DNA of 64,000 nucleotides. Origin: Panicum virgatum. Taxonomy: Eukaryota; Streptophyta; Magnoliopsida; Poales; Poaceae. Position 1 is the first letter of the stretch, and the number at the start of each line of letters is the position of its first letter. The stretch is from positions 25,085,238 through 25,149,237 of the forward strand of contig NC_053149.1 in NCBI RefSeq assembly GCF_016808335.1. The letters are read 5' to 3'. The translations under genes were made by a program, and so were the position numbers. Of the stretch, positions 11,044-22,542 are shown piece after piece. The notes under the pieces were generated by a model that saw only the letters and a list, made by a program, of their open reading frames with translations, did no database searches and was not told the DNA's origin.

Positions 11044-11364
11044 ATCCCCGCAGATGAGCTGCCTCCCTGCGATATGTCGGCGGCGCTCCCTGCACTAGTG
11101 CCACGCGAGAGAGCATTGAGATCCGCGAGAGTGAGAACAAACCCAGAGAGAGAGAGGAGAGAGGAGAAGGAGATGAACACAGTGGGCGATAGGACCTCCT
11201 GCAACGGCGGACCTCCTGCGGGCGGTCGCCGGATCTCCTGCGGCCGGGCAAGTGGCCGGCCGAGTTCCAGCGGCGGACCTCCTGCGGGCGGGGGAGTGGG
11301 AGGCGGACCTATTGCACAGGCCAGGCGAAGGAGCTTCTGCCCGATGTAATATTTGGAAAGGCCG
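11044..11364. other. GC-rich sequence upstream of the GRF gene
   Basis: Strongly GC-rich with recurring 'acctcctgcgggcgg' motifs near 11197-11295. Long open frames on both strands reflect base composition. It may hold the promoter and 5' UTR of the minus-strand GRF gene; nothing more specific is supported. Confidence 0.35.
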
Positions 11365-11460
11365 GAAATCGAGAAAAAGCCCTGAAATCGAGAAAAAGCC
11401 CCGAAATCCCCCGTTTCTAAAGAATTCGCATGCCCGATGTTATATTTCGAAAGTTTTACG
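11365..11460. repeat. 19-bp tandem repeat and a nearby spaced repeat
   Basis: The 19-bp unit 'gaaatcgagaaaaagccc(t/c)' is repeated at 11365-11383 and 11384-11402, with a third partial copy. The motif 'tgcccgatgt' followed by an 'atattt-gaaag' stretch occurs at 11338 and again at 11431. These could be subterminal repeats of a DNA transposon, but no inverted partner was found on the left. Confidence 0.7.
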
Positions 11461-11879
11461 AATTTAATGTCAAAAAAGTTGAGGCCTGCGAATTTGATGT
11501 CAAATATCGAAATTCCTCCCTTTCGGCATACTTCACCCACACCGAGTTCTAGTAGTATTCTACCACCGGTTCATCTCTCCTGCGTGCGTGCGTCCATGCC
11601 TCGCCTGAGTAGCTGAGCTCTGGTGGAGCGGACCCCTGCGGGTGTTATCTTGCTCTGGTTGAGGTTGTTTATGCTAGTGGTGGCGGCGGCGTAGCACACA
11701 GCAGAAGCCAGCGGTGAGACCTCCATGGCGGCGGGGCCTGAGGCCGGCGGCGAGCCCTCCACGGCGGCGCCCTGCAGCCTCCCGCAACGCCACCCAGCGC
11801 ATTGACGAGGGGCTTCTCCTGGCCACCGGACGGTGGCTTGCGAGGGGTGGGCGTAGGAGATGAATAAAAGCTGTGTTGA

Positions 11880-12240
11880 GCACCGGGTACTTATATTGCA
11901 ATAGGTATTTTATGATGTTGTAGTTAAGACTTCTAAAATGTTGCATGTGCTTCATGTAGATATTTAAAAGTAGATCTAGATGTTACGTTGTTGTATTTGT
12001 TGTAAATGTTTAATCTGGATGTTGCGTTTTTAATGAGAGATTTGAATGTTCCATGCAACATGAAACGGATGTTAAGACATGTTTTTTCCTCGTCGTCAAC
12101 GGATGGCTAATAACTTTTTTCAATACTTTTTGATGTTGCAAATGATGGTTTTCTATGTTACAGATGTTTTTTTATGTTGTAAATATTATTATTCGATGTT
12201 GCATTGGACTGATAGAGTGGTCGATGGGAAAAGTTTTCAT
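11880..12240. repeat. Probable non-autonomous DNA transposon rich in 'atgttgca' motifs
   Basis: Variants of 'gatgttgca', 'gatgttacg' and 'atgttgtaaat' recur about ten times, in the style of a widespread grass repeat, and the segment ends with 'cctccgggcgctagca'. No terminal inverted repeats or target duplication were established. Confidence 0.35.
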
Positions 12241-12746
12241 CGAACCTCCGGGCGCTAGCAAACCCGAATCCAAAAAATTACATTTTTGTCTTTCAGGACG
12301 TATAAGCAATCTCATGTCTCCGTCGACGGTGGCCCCACCTTTGGCCACTTGCGTGCTGGAATGAGCTAGGTAGATGGCTGGTGGGCAACGGTTGAAACTG
12401 CAACACCTGGAATCCAGGTCCTGGATGTGGTGATGGAATGATGGCAAGTTGCCCGGTTGGCCTTCTTGCGTTTGCTCGTAATTATTCAGCTTTTTAAGCA
12501 TACAAAAAGCAGGCACGATTCTAACGTCCCCTTCGCTGATGGATTCCTTATGATCTCCTGGCAGTGGCCGGCACCGACGCAAGTAACGTGACAAGTTAAA
12601 CAAAACAATTAGTCGACAATAATGATGCACAAGTTGTTACAGCGGCGGAAATAGCAACGTTATATTGCAGGTACAGGACCAAATGGTTTGCAATAAAACT
12701 CAAAGTAGATCATGCAACGCAGCTATAACTATATTTGCTTGAGCGA
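12241..12746. other. Intergenic; probably includes the 3' UTR of the GST gene
   Basis: No gene is recognised. The 100 or so bases next to 12747 should contain the 3' UTR of the minus-strand GST; no canonical AATAAA was seen on that strand. Confidence 0.4.
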
Positions 12747-13723
12747 TCAGGGCTTGATCTCCATATGGGCGCTGATCTTCTTCAGCGACGGCCTCTCCAT
12801 AACTCTCTCCCACCACGCCTTGACGTGCGGGTACGAGTCGAAGACCGACGCGTGCGGCGTCGCCATGATATGGAAGGTAAAGGGGAAATGGTTGAGGTCC
12901 GCAAAGCTAAAGAAGTCCCCGGCGAGGTACTTGCTCTTGGACAGGCAGACCTCGTAGACGTCGAGCACCTTCTTGAACTTCTCGACACTCTCGTCCACAA
13001 CCTTCTGGTTGGGCGTGGTGCCGAGCCTCGCGGGGTACACGACGCACTCGTAGAAGATGGGTGCCATGGCCGGTAGGTAGTGGTGTGCCTCCACTTCTGT
13101 CCACACATCCACCATCGCAGCTTCCTCCGGGTTGCCCTCTCGCAGCAGGTCATCTTGGGCTGACTTGGCATATTTTCGGAGCACATACTTTGAGATTGCT
13201 CGGGACTCTGGAAGAAATTCGTTGAGAATTACAAATAATAACATAGTACTCCCTCCGTATTAAATTATTAGTCGTTTTGGCTTTTGAGACGAAGGGAGTA
13301 CTCTGTAGATCAGGATTCGAGAGCAACTATTTCTGTGGAAGTACAGCAGTTGTTATAAGGCTGTAAGAATACCGAAGAGCATGATGTCCCCATCCTGAAA
13401 CGCTGGGATTTGGCCGAACGGCTGCAAGCAAACATCAGCGTGGATGTACAGGGCACATCGATCAGTTTGTCTACCAGTACGAGTGAAAACCAGGTAAAGG
13501 GATGATGAAGCATCAATATGCAGATGATGCAGTGAAGAATTAAAGCAATAGGATCAAGGGTGTTGTTGCATACGTTTCTCGCCAGATGCTCGAGGCCCTT
13601 GTGCTCCTTGGCCATGTAGTCGACCTCGACGACGTCGTACTCGACGCCCACCTCCTCGAGGCACGCCATCACACGCGCGGCGTTCGCGAACACCGCGGAC
13701 CCGAATACCTTAACCGGCGCCAT
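12747..13723 (-). CDS. Glutathione S-transferase, phi class (GSTF), three exons, intact
   Basis: The minus-strand exons are 13723-13574, 13421-13373 and 13207-12747 (150, 49 and 461 bp), giving 660 bp and 219 residues. All borders are GT-AG, and the phases (0, then 1) match the usual phi-class pattern. The N-terminal thioredoxin-like domain starts MAPVKVFGSAVFANAARVMA; exon 2 carries the glutathione-binding stretch FGQIPAFQDGD, and exon 3 opens with ESRAISKYVLRKYA. The helical C-terminal domain includes the motif LAGDFFSFADLNHFPF. Length is normal for the family. The enzyme would conjugate glutathione to electrophiles in the cytosol, in detoxification or stress response. The ATG at 13723 is chosen because the family protein starts MAP-K and a TATA-like box lies upstream. 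No stop or frameshift is seen, and this is the only clearly intact host gene here. Confidence 0.93.
13249..13298. mobile_element. 50-bp Stowaway-type MITE remnant in GST intron 2
   Basis: The terminal repeats CTCCCTCCGT and ACGAAGGGAG are flanked by TA at 13247-13248 and 13299-13300, as in Stowaway (Tc1/mariner-derived) elements. Only about 50 bp remains, so almost the whole interior is deleted. It lies within intron 2 (13208-13372) and does not touch the splice sites. Confidence 0.85.
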
Positions 13724-13786
13724 GCTTTCTTGCGACCTGCGAGGAGAGGTCAATGAATGGAGCAGCGGGCTCTGCTCTGCCTGCAA

Positions 13787-13796
13787 GATATATATG
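13787..13796 (-). promoter_or_regulatory. Probable TATA box of the GST gene
   Basis: A catatatatc stretch on the minus strand lies about 65-70 bp before the GST start codon. This fits a short 5' UTR with transcription starting some 30 bp downstream of the box. Confidence 0.55.
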
Positions 13797-14815
13797 CTTG
13801 TAGGGTGCGGTAATTTTGATTTTGGTCCCACCTCTGGTGGCAATACTGGGTGGGGTGCCTGGACCCGGCCCGTATATTAGGTAGTGGTGGTCTTGTCAGA
13901 TGACAATAGGATCAGGAGGAGATCACGACAGGCAAGGGTGGAGCCAGCAGCAGAAGCTACTGAGGTTAGCTCTACGTCACAGAGTTGTCAGGTCTACTCA
14001 TAAACAGTGTAATACAATAATTCTTCATTGATTTTGCATAAAATCATCGATATCAACTGACATCAATGAATATCGGCTGACATTAGTGAATCAATGAACA
14101 CGTGTAGCTCCGCCCCTGACGACAGCCGGGGGCCCGGACGAAGCTGTCCATGGACAGTGGTTGAGTGCGAAAATCGTATCACGAATCGGTGTTAAAATAT
14201 GCTGCAAATACACAGCAAAATGAAACAAATATATCGGTCAGATTTGGTTTCAGTTGATTGGACGGTAAATCAAGCCATATCATCTATGCTTCCGATTAGA
14301 CGGATTATTCGCCATATGTTTCCCGTCGAAGTCGCCGCTCGTCGATCACATCTTGCTTTCGGAGCACCACCAGCAGATCACGACATTTTTTTTATGGCGA
14401 CTTGACATTACCCCGACAGCGTCTTCTTGGCTTGGAACATAAAAAAACATACCTTGGATCCGATGGAAGACGTAGCTGCCAAGTAAAAGTGTCCACGATC
14501 CCTGTCCTCCTTTTTCATCCCTTCCGTATACCCTTCATCCTGTATAATAGACTTTAACTGGTATTTCTAAATATGAATAATTTCCACCATCGATACCCTA
14601 GGCGATCGCGAGATCTCCTCGTCTCGCTACCATAGTCACCGGGCACCCAACGTTTGCCGGAGAACATTTTCAACCTCGTAGTGTAAAAATCCATCTTAAA
14701 CATCGTTTCTCGTTTCCGTTCCTCATTCCTCAATCTGTCATCCCAGGAACTTCGGTGACTATGCTTGCTACCACTCAAGCAGCACGATGCTGGTTATGTA
14801 CAACTGGTGACCTAA
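13797..14815. other. Region upstream of the GST gene, no recognised gene
   Basis: No coding region is supported. Short open frames at 14199-14405 (+) and 14554-14778 (-) resemble nothing I know. GST regulatory sequence probably lies in the part nearest 13797. Confidence 0.45.
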
Positions 14816-15687
14816 GAGCAAGTTCAACAACTTGGGTATATTGATTTGACTAGCTAAATTTGGATAAAGTGGAGTAAAATCCTCTTCCAACAGGCTCTTT
14901 ATTTGACCCCCTCAGTATTAGGCTCACCATCTCTCCCCTCCCCCTCGTTTTTTTTATGCGAGCAGGCACCTCGCCATATTTTTTTTTGCGAGCGTAGGCA
15001 CCTCGCCATATGCTCGCTCATGCGGGGAGGGGGGCACTTCCCTCGTCCTCCTGCTGCTCCGCACCATCCGTGCCCTTTGGCAGCGCCTAATACCGAGTGT
15101 GGAATCGCTCGGGCTACGGGCGGTCCGGCGACGAGGGGACTTGAGGTGGCGACGGCCGACAACATAGTCTCAAGCTGCCGCAGGATGACCTCCGTTCGGT
15201 GTTGCTTATTGCCCAGCGCATATTTAGCTTCAGCTCGTAGCCTTTTTATTTTCTTTTGCAACCATTCTTGAGGCTATACTCAACCCCAAGAGGCAGGTCC
15301 GCTCTATCGCCGCTGCTCCCGCACCGACGCTGCCCCTGGCAGTGGGGAAGGTGCGCGGCTGGTGTAGAGGTCAACGCCAGAGGGGAGGAACCTGGAGCCG
15401 AAGGCGAGCAGGAGGCTTCCGGCGAGTTGGAGGCTGTGTCCAATGAGAGCACTGACGTGCGGAGCTCCTCCAAGGAGGCCGGTGGGGAGGATAAAGAAGT
15501 GAAGAGGAAGACGATGATGCGTGGGACCCATGCATTAGTGTGTGTGGAGCGGGGGAGTTGAAGGAGCTCTTGGAATTTAAAGAGTGAGAAATAGAGAGTC
15601 TGTTGGAGTCTTCCGCTCAGTATAGAGAGGAATTTATTTGGAGATTTAAATAGACAGCTAAAAATGACTATTCTCTTGGAGATGCTC
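14816..15687. mobile_element. Harbinger/Tourist-like DNA element, 872 bp, TAA target duplication
   Basis: The ends are imperfect inverted repeats (GAGCAAGTTCAACA on the left; TTGGAGATGCTC on the right, whose complement is GAGCATCTCCAA). They are flanked by TAA at 14813-14815 and 15688-15690. Inside is a GC-rich core (about 14930-15560) with a local duplication of 'aggcacctcgccatat', with open frames on both strands that look compositional. The core could be captured genomic DNA. No transposase is encoded. Confidence 0.6.
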
Positions 15688-15690
15688 TAA

Positions 15691-16548
15691 TGATGAAAGG
15701 TATCATCCGCAAATCTAGAGTAGCACGGCTTAGATGCGCAATAGCATGGTGAAGATTAATCGGATCTATAAATGGAGCCGGGGGATCTGCTCAAACGTCT
15801 GCTCTAACCCAAAGTGGCTGCAGCATGTGACATTCAGCCGGCTTGTTGTGGCCCTATAATAGTCGGAGTCTAAGAGGTATAGTATATGCATTAACAACGA
15901 GCTTAGGCTATGAGCACTTAGGGCCACTACTGCATTCTACGCCCCATAATGGATGTTGCATCAACTTATACAACTTAGGGTGCGTTTGGTAGAGCTTCCA
16001 GATCTAATTCTCTACTGAATTCAGCAGGGGCTCTGCCAAACAGTTTTTTTAGAGTGAAGTGATTCTCTACTTTCTGTGAAATGAACTAAGAGGCTAGCAG
16101 CGGAAAAAAATAGCTTCTTCTGATTTGGTGAAACGATTCTTCATCCTGATTTTAAGAGTTTATGCTAGACAATTAAAGAGAAACACTTTCAGCCATATAA
16201 TCACTTCTCTCAGAGAATGAGGTCACATACAGAATAGGCTTTTAATAAACCTAAGCATTCAGTCTATATGGCATGGTATGGAACACGCTTCTCCAGCTCC
16301 AGACAACGGGCTCCTAGGCTTTTCTGTTTGGTGATAGTTTGTCATAGAACTCGCATTCAGTCGATGTCAATGGTGGTGTCAGCACGGTCTTTAGATTCAA
16401 CAAGCAAATCATTGCATGTATTTGACATCAGGTGGAAGCTTTGCCTAACCTTTTTTCGAGGCCAATAGGGGAGACGTCCGTGGGTGTATCTTTCTTGCAT
16501 TTGGGGCGCCATTGGGATGTTCTGCTCCCTTCTATATACTTCGAGATT
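15691..16548. other. Intergenic; possible MITE fragment near 15985
   Basis: A 'gggtgcgtttggt' motif of the kind that opens many grass MITEs occurs near 15978, but no matching right end was found. No gene is recognised. Confidence 0.35.
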
Positions 16549-17532
16549 GGAAAAATTAACTCCAGCACTCTCAAAAAAGGTGGTATTTGCCACAACACAT
16601 TAAAAAAAACATTTCTTTGCCCAAACACACTAAACTTCCATGGCAATTGGGTCTAGCACACTATAACATATATTATAATATATCTTCATCAAAGAGATAT
16701 GAATATATTCATAAAAGACAAGTATACCCTGCCCATACAAATAGTATGTTCAGCCATATTTGGCGACAATACAGACTCTAGTGACATGTTATGTGATCTT
16801 CGCCATCATTTCTTATAACACACACTTGCACTGACAGCCTCCTTATATCCCAATACATGTCAATTGCATGAAGCAACTTCTGGTTAGAATCAATCTCTTC
16901 ATAACTATGGCTCATATTGTCCCAATAGGTGACACACAATTTTTGTTTTGAACTTAGCTTAATTTTTGTAGTAATATCAAGAATTAAATTATTCCAGTTT
17001 GTGCTATCCCTATTCCTAAAATCTTTGGAATGTTACATACCGCAATATTGGTGACTATCCTACACATACAAGGGCACAAAGATGAACAGGACGAACAAGG
17101 GTGCCATTTAGTTTCCAAAATCGAGCCTACGATTGACCTAACCCTAGGAAAAGTAGTAGGAATTTTACTCGTCTTGAACCCATGACAAATCTGAGGTTCA
17201 TCCATCTCCTGTGGGGGCGCCACGGGGCTGCGCTGAGCGGGCGCCGCCACGAGCGGGTGCGCCTGCCCTCCCCCGAGCTGGCCTAGGGTGCAGGACGCAG
17301 GAATGAGCGGCGCACGGAGGAGCATGCAGGGAGGAGCGCCAGCCAGGGAGCGGTGTGCGCAGGGAGCAGCTCGCAGGGGATGAGCGGCCAGGTCTGGAAG
17401 GGGAGAAGGCAACGCGGGGAAGAATGTAATAGGTAGGGGTAGTTTTGTCTTTTCACGTATCTTTCTATTAAAAATGATTATATTAATAGGTGTAGTGTGT
17501 TAGACCAAATTTCCATGAAAGCTAATTTTGCC
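16549..17532. mobile_element. Mutator-like element, non-autonomous, 984 bp, 9-bp target duplication
   Basis: A perfect 9-bp duplication TTCGAGATT lies at 16540-16548 and 17533-17541. The termini read GGAAAAATTAAC and, inverted from the right, GGCAAAATTAGC. A longer inverted arm lies about 80 bp inside the left end: 16632-16735 pairs with about 17440-17515 (shared features: ttccatgg, ggtcta-cacact, ataat, aaaagacaa). The interior has a GC-rich segment (17215-17410) with a minus-strand open frame (17412-16984) that I do not recognise and that may be captured sequence. The 9-bp duplication is the hallmark of the Mutator superfamily. Confidence 0.8.
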
Positions 17533-18361
17533 TTCGAGATTATACAATGAAGCCCTTGTTTCACTTTTGAAGGGAATGACGCTGGCATATCTTCGATGTC
17601 TCACCTCGTTGGATGCATCGGATTGGAGTCTTTAGCAGCCTTCAAGTGTGCCTTGCGGATTCACAGACCACTTTAGTTGGTCGTCAGGCCGGCAGTGTTT
17701 GGTTTGGTGGTCATAGATTCAGCCAAATAAAAGAGTCGTTGGATTTATCTCATGCTACAATAATAATTCAGCTTTGAGCCTTTTACCAGAGTGAGGTAAA
17801 GTTGGATTATTTGGAGTAGACACTTTAAAACAAGCTGCACAAACGATGTCTACTCAAGTTGCCAATTGGAGGCTTTCAGTTTCTTTCTTTTCCTTTTGTA
17901 TTTTTTTTTTCTAGTGCACATAAGTGCTTTATAGGATGTTCTTAACTACATGCTCCTTGAATCCTTGTAACACGTGCCTTCTAGCGGTACCTACAATCCT
18001 ATAATTATCCTGGTCTGATCATAGAAAGAAAAACACAGGATATTTTGATCGCTTGGATCGGAAAACCTTGAAACGATGATATTCCCTGTTCAGTTTGGTA
18101 AAAAATAGTTAGGTAAAAAAAGGATCTAATTAGAACATTCTGTTCAATATTGGGCTGTAATCTGCCAATACAGCACAGTGTGTGGCCCAAAAGCTTAAAT
18201 CTAAGTGAAATGGAGAAGAAAAAGTAGCACGGTATGGGTTCAAATCCTGCTATTTGGGCTCAATGCATGCCACCTCCACAGACCAACAGACCTTTTTTTT
18301 TTGAAATCCCAACAGACCTGCTTTAGTTAGATGGGATATGTCTTTAGTTAGATGGGAGTTT
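17533..18361. other. Intergenic, no recognised gene
   Basis: No gene is supported. A short direct repeat of 'ctttagttagatggga' lies near 18321-18356, immediately left of the solo LTR. Confidence 0.45.
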
Positions 18362-18762
18362 TGTTAGAATTGCCAAATTAAATATTAGAGGCACATAAAC
18401 TTCAGGATGTTTACATTCTAGTTCATAACAAATCAATCTAATGCGAAACAGATTGGTAAACATTATACCAGTGTTATAAGTTGCAGCAGCCATTAACACC
18501 TGAGCCGTAGAGAAACTAGGCGTTCTTGTTGGTGTACAAGATGCAGCAGGATAGCGATGCCCCTCCGGTCGCCAATGGCACTGACAGCTAGTGCTTGACT
18601 TTGCAAACCTCTCCAGTGCCCCTAAGGTGGCTATGATTTTGTGATGGATGGTTAAGGTGCTAATAACCACGATCTCATATTTATAGGCACTGTGGGGCTA
18701 GGGGTCAATCTCTGGAAACGGTCTAATGGGCCTACTGATCACAGCCTATTAGGATCTTAACA
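18362..18762 (-). repeat. Solo LTR, probably copia-type, 401 bp
   Basis: Read on the minus strand it begins TGTTAAGATCC and ends AATTCTAACA, with a TATAAATA box (plus-strand position near 18674) about 90 bp inside, all as expected for an LTR. No internal element sequence adjoins it, so it looks like a product of LTR-LTR recombination. Convincing 5-bp flanking duplications were not found. It is not the same family as the LTR at 4310. Confidence 0.62.
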
Positions 18763-19144
18763 TTAGATTTCCATAATCGCGTGTAGGTAGTTCAAATGCT
18801 TCTTTAACAGTGCAGATCACATCTTAACAGAAATTTATTTCCAACAAGTATACATACAATTTTGCTCACTAGTCGAGCCATTGAAACATCGGCCTTACCG
18901 ATTGAATGACCGGTCTGGTTTTTTTTCCTAGGGGGGTCGGATGCATGCTCGGGACGAAGAGCAGCATGTACCACTTCATATTGTTATACTAATTGTTGTT
19001 TGAAGATTATAAATTTGGACCTTAAAATAATTTTATGGTTTATCTTTTGGGGCAGCCAACCCGTGCTATTTCACAAAATAATTAGTATATTGGCCAACTT
19101 GGCTAACAATGAATAATGTACAACTATTGGCCGTAAATAATATT
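18763..19144. other. Intergenic, no recognised gene
   Basis: Nothing beyond AT-rich unique-looking sequence was seen between the solo LTR and the CACTA terminus. Confidence 0.45.
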
Positions 19145-19310
19145 CACTACTACAGAACACTCAATTTGTCCCGGTTGCAAAACTTCTATTATCCCGGCTT
19201 CCCAACCGAGACCACTAGGCCGAGACAAAAGGGGTTCTTTTGTCTCGGCTCTGGCAACCGGACTAATAGCGTTCGCAGCTCCTTTGGTCCCGGTTGGTGT
19301 CCCTTTTTTT
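19145..19310. repeat. CACTA element 1 terminus and subterminal repeats
   Basis: The terminal motif CACTACTACAG is followed by alternating 'gtcccggttg' and 'aaccgagac' type motifs in both orientations, as in subterminal transposase-binding regions. The preceding bases (att) may be one half of a 3-bp target duplication. Confidence 0.75.
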
Positions 19311-19389
19311 CCTGTGATCCTTTTCTCATTTCTTCTTTCATATCAATTATACTTTTTCATTTCAATTACACTTTTATATTGGAATTCAG

Positions 19390-19730
19390 TGTGAGTAAGA
19401 ACTCCACTTGTGTGTGTGTCTATACATATATAAATGAATATATATATATTCATTTATATAATATTTTTTCTAGATAGTTTTCATATATAAAGTAATTCAC
19501 ATATATATGTATATATGTATACACATATCTATATATGTGAATTTCGTTAAATATGGAAATTATTTAGGACAAATATTATATAAACAAATATCTATATATA
19601 TTATTGGAGTTCATATAAATATATAATATATATACATACTCATAAATAGATATGCTTAGATATATACACTCATATATTTACATAGGCATATTCTTAATTA
19701 CATATATACTCGTACATTATCATATTTGCT
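19390..19730. repeat. AT-rich simple-sequence tract
   Basis: Dense TATA, ATAT and 'tcatatat' runs with no coding potential. It lies just after the end of the Ulp1-like coding sequence, inside CACTA element 1. Confidence 0.85.
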
Positions 19731-21376
19731 CCTATTGTTAATGTTCAACACTCCATTATAGTAGAATTCGCCATTTGCGTTGAGAACTTGCTCAACAATA
19801 AATCCGCACAAGTGTTCTTGAATCGCTAGAATAATTTCCTCTAGTATTAGTTCATTGCACATTGCCACGACCTATGGAAAAGTGGGAATATTAATTACGA
19901 CTAATTACAATACGAGTTCAAACATTGACAAATTTTTTATTTACTTCGATCTCCCAATCTGCATAGTTCTTCTGAGGATCTACCAGACTATGGATGTTCT
20001 CACAAACATAGTATGCGCATAAATTAGTGCCTTGTGCCTGCCTCATACACATTAAGAGAAAAGAAGTTATCAAGTATTTACATGAATATATAATAAAAGT
20101 AATAAAACGTGCAAATAATCATCCAGTGTGTACCGCAAAATTTGTCTTGAATTTTAATTCCTTACTGTATTTACCTTTATGATTTTGAATGAATATTTTC
20201 CAATCTCTGTGCATGATTAGAACAATTAAAGTGAAGTAATGAATGATTTCAAAGTAACGGTCATCGAGGGAGTAGTGGTAGAATTACCTTTTCAACATGT
20301 CAGTCAGATTTTTGTATTGTTGTGGATCTCTCCTTGATGAGTCCATAACCACCACTAAGCTCTTCTCAGGAATTAGGACAAGTAGGATCTAGTGATCACT
20401 GCAAGATTATACGGAGCCTGTTCTTGGTAGCTAGGGTTTAAACAATTCGATTAACAGAATTAGAAAGAGTTAGAAGGTAGGAAACACTCACGCAAAGTTG
20501 TAAGGAAACAATATCTTGTACTTGTCGTACTGAACGGCTAACTACTTGTACAAGTTTTGAAATATCTCATCGGGCTTGTCACGTAGATTCCTCCAATTTC
20601 AAGTAATTAGGTCGACGATGCCGAGGTGGGAGTATCCTTTTCTCCTGCAAGTTTAAATCTCCATTCTACATGATACAAAATAAATTAAAGGATCAGTAGG
20701 TTGAGATCATGCAATACAATACACAACTAGTAAAATATAATGAAACACCACTTACAGAACCCACAAGCCGACCAAAGAGATGTCGAGGGTATCCTGAAAA
20801 CCAACTTCTTCCCAATTTATCCATATGATGGCCTCGCCCCAAAAGAAATCCTCATCTTTAATCTTCGCGCCCTGCATGAAGATGCACTAGAACATCGCAA
20901 GCATGTATTTCTTGTGTAGCCTTTGCATTTGCGTTGAAAGCAAAGACACGACATCGGGGGGCACAAGAGCTGTGCCTAGCTTGTACTCCCATCTGGTGAC
21001 CACTTGGGCCATTGGAATAGCTTCTCCCCTTGCAATCTGAGCCACCGTGAGGTTTGATTCTTTCAAAAAGGTAATGAAGTCTTGTTGCGTTGCCCGTTCC
21101 ACTATGAGAGTCTCTTTTGTTTGTTTCTTTTGGGCTCCGAGCTTTGGAACATCGGATGACGACGACCTTAATTGTCTCTTCTTCTTCTCGTAAGACTTCA
21201 TAATTTGGTGGTCGTAGTCTGAAGGCGGCTCTTTCGGAATAAAATTTCTCTTATTTTCTTTGCATATTCAAATAAATTTTTTTAAATCTCCCAGATTTGT
21301 TACTTTCTCCTTTTTCTCTGGTGGCTTTGGTTTGAAGTGCTCTTTAACGCATTGATCACTTATCCTTGCACAATCT

Positions 21377-21446
21377 TCAAGACTCATGTCCTAAGGTAAA
21401 ATAGGAGCCTCTCAAGACTCATGTCCTAAGGTAAAATAGGAGCCTC
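21377..21446. repeat. 35-bp perfect tandem duplication in the CACTA gene
   Basis: The unit, beginning tcaagactcatgtcctaagg, is repeated at 21377-21411 and 21412-21446. Being 35 bp, it would shift the reading frame of the linker region it lies in. Confidence 0.9.
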
Positions 21447-22537
21447 CTTTGTTTTTTTCTTCTGTTCCTTCTTCTTTGGAGGCTCCTTAACCGGTGCTTG
21501 CTTCTTCGGCGGCTATTTTTGCTTTTTTGCCGGTGGCGGCGGAGGTGACCATGGAGGCGACGGTGATGCTTGAGTGTTCATCGGCGCTTGAGATGATGGT
21601 GGTGGAGAATGTTCCGGTGAACCTTGTGGAGACAGTGGTTCCCTTGGCGAGTTTTGCGGAGATGCCGGTCTTGTTGTCCGATCGTCGGACTTCAGGATGA
21701 TGTAGCGCTTATCTTATAGGGTGTAGCCATGAATAGCCACTGCTAGTGTCCTATCCCCATCGCCTCCAGGAATATCAAGCTCGAGCATCCCCCAATCCTC
21801 GCACACCTGCTCTATGCCAACTCTAGCGTATCTAGCCGGAATCTGCTGCCCATGGCATACGTCGCCTGGTTGGGTTGGCATAGCGGTGCTATACGCAACC
21901 GTGAACATTAAGTTCTTGACAGCACTCTGCAGGTCACAAGGTGTCCGTTGGGTGATCTCATCCACCGGATACCGCGGCTGGGCCGTCGTTTCAACTCCGG
22001 GGTTTGCCTTTGTATCGACAGGGATATCTGTGGAAGCACAGCTGCTTTTCCGCTGAGATAGATGATCTGCTGCAACATTAGGCTCTGGAGGCACCGCTTG
22101 TGCTTACTGTTGCTGGCTCATTGCTAAGGCTACTGTGTGTTGAACTTCTTCTGCCAGTCTTTCATCGTGGGAGAGGAGTTGTTCCTCTAGCCTTCGCAAG
22201 TGCTCTCGCTCCTCATTCTTTCTTCTTTGCCGACTTCTATATGATTCAATGTAATACCTGAACCCATACTTCCACGGAACCACGCCTTTGCCTTGTTTGT
22301 GCCCTGAATGTTCAGGATTTCCAAGAGCATAAGTCAACTCGTCTCTTTCTCTGTTCAGCTGGAATGTTCCACAGGCAACTGCTTGTATGACCTCCTATAG
22401 TCTCTGGGCTGCTCGCTGAATTTTTTGGCCATAGATGCAGGCCCCAGTCATTGGGTCCAAGCTTCGCCCGTGACCATAAAACTAGGTCCCTAACCGTTCA
22501 GGCTTGTTTATGGTCGCAGGTGTGATACCTCTGTCAA

Positions 22538-22542
22538 GCAGA
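22538..22542. other. Target-site duplication (GCAGA), left copy
   Basis: GCAGA here and at 32187-32191 flanks gypsy element 1. On the minus strand, joining the two sides with a single GCAGA keeps the CACTA gene in frame (...KMEQG at the right side, DRGITPAT at the left side). Confidence 0.9.

Larger units (their letters stand above)
19690..22542 (-). pseudogene. CACTA-associated Ulp1/C48-like protease gene, 3' half
   Basis: Going down the minus strand from 22542: a basic region (GKGVVPWKYGFRYYIESYR, with many Arg and Glu), a region resembling the DUF8039 family (YPVDEITQRTPCDL; LELDIPGGDGDRT, stop at 21714), a Pro/Ser-rich linker, a conserved middle block (21201-20887), then exons of a Ulp1 fold. 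The catalytic His region is near 20400-20290 (H, a TAG in place of the usual Trp at 20391-20389, then EKSLVVVMDSS). The Gln/Cys motif lies near 20035 (QAQGTNLCAYYVCE). The coding part fades near 19690. Family members cleave SUMO-like conjugates; in transposons their role is unproven. At least four stops mark this as a pseudogene. It continues to the right of gypsy element 1 at 32187. Confidence 0.78.

Noticed and set aside
10941..11540. 199-codon minus-strand frame
   Set aside because: It overlaps other GC-driven frames and crosses tandem repeats; the GRF gene exon next to it uses another frame with better support.
12172..12630. 152-codon minus-strand frame downstream of the GST gene
   Set aside because: It overlaps a repeat-like region and has no recognisable features.
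14903..15561. Overlapping frames in the Harbinger-like element core
   Set aside because: They are compositional, occur on both strands and lack domains.
16984..17412. 142-codon minus-strand frame
   Set aside because: It is inside a non-autonomous Mutator-like element, Pro/Ala/Cys-rich, with no family likeness; capture is noted as a possibility only.
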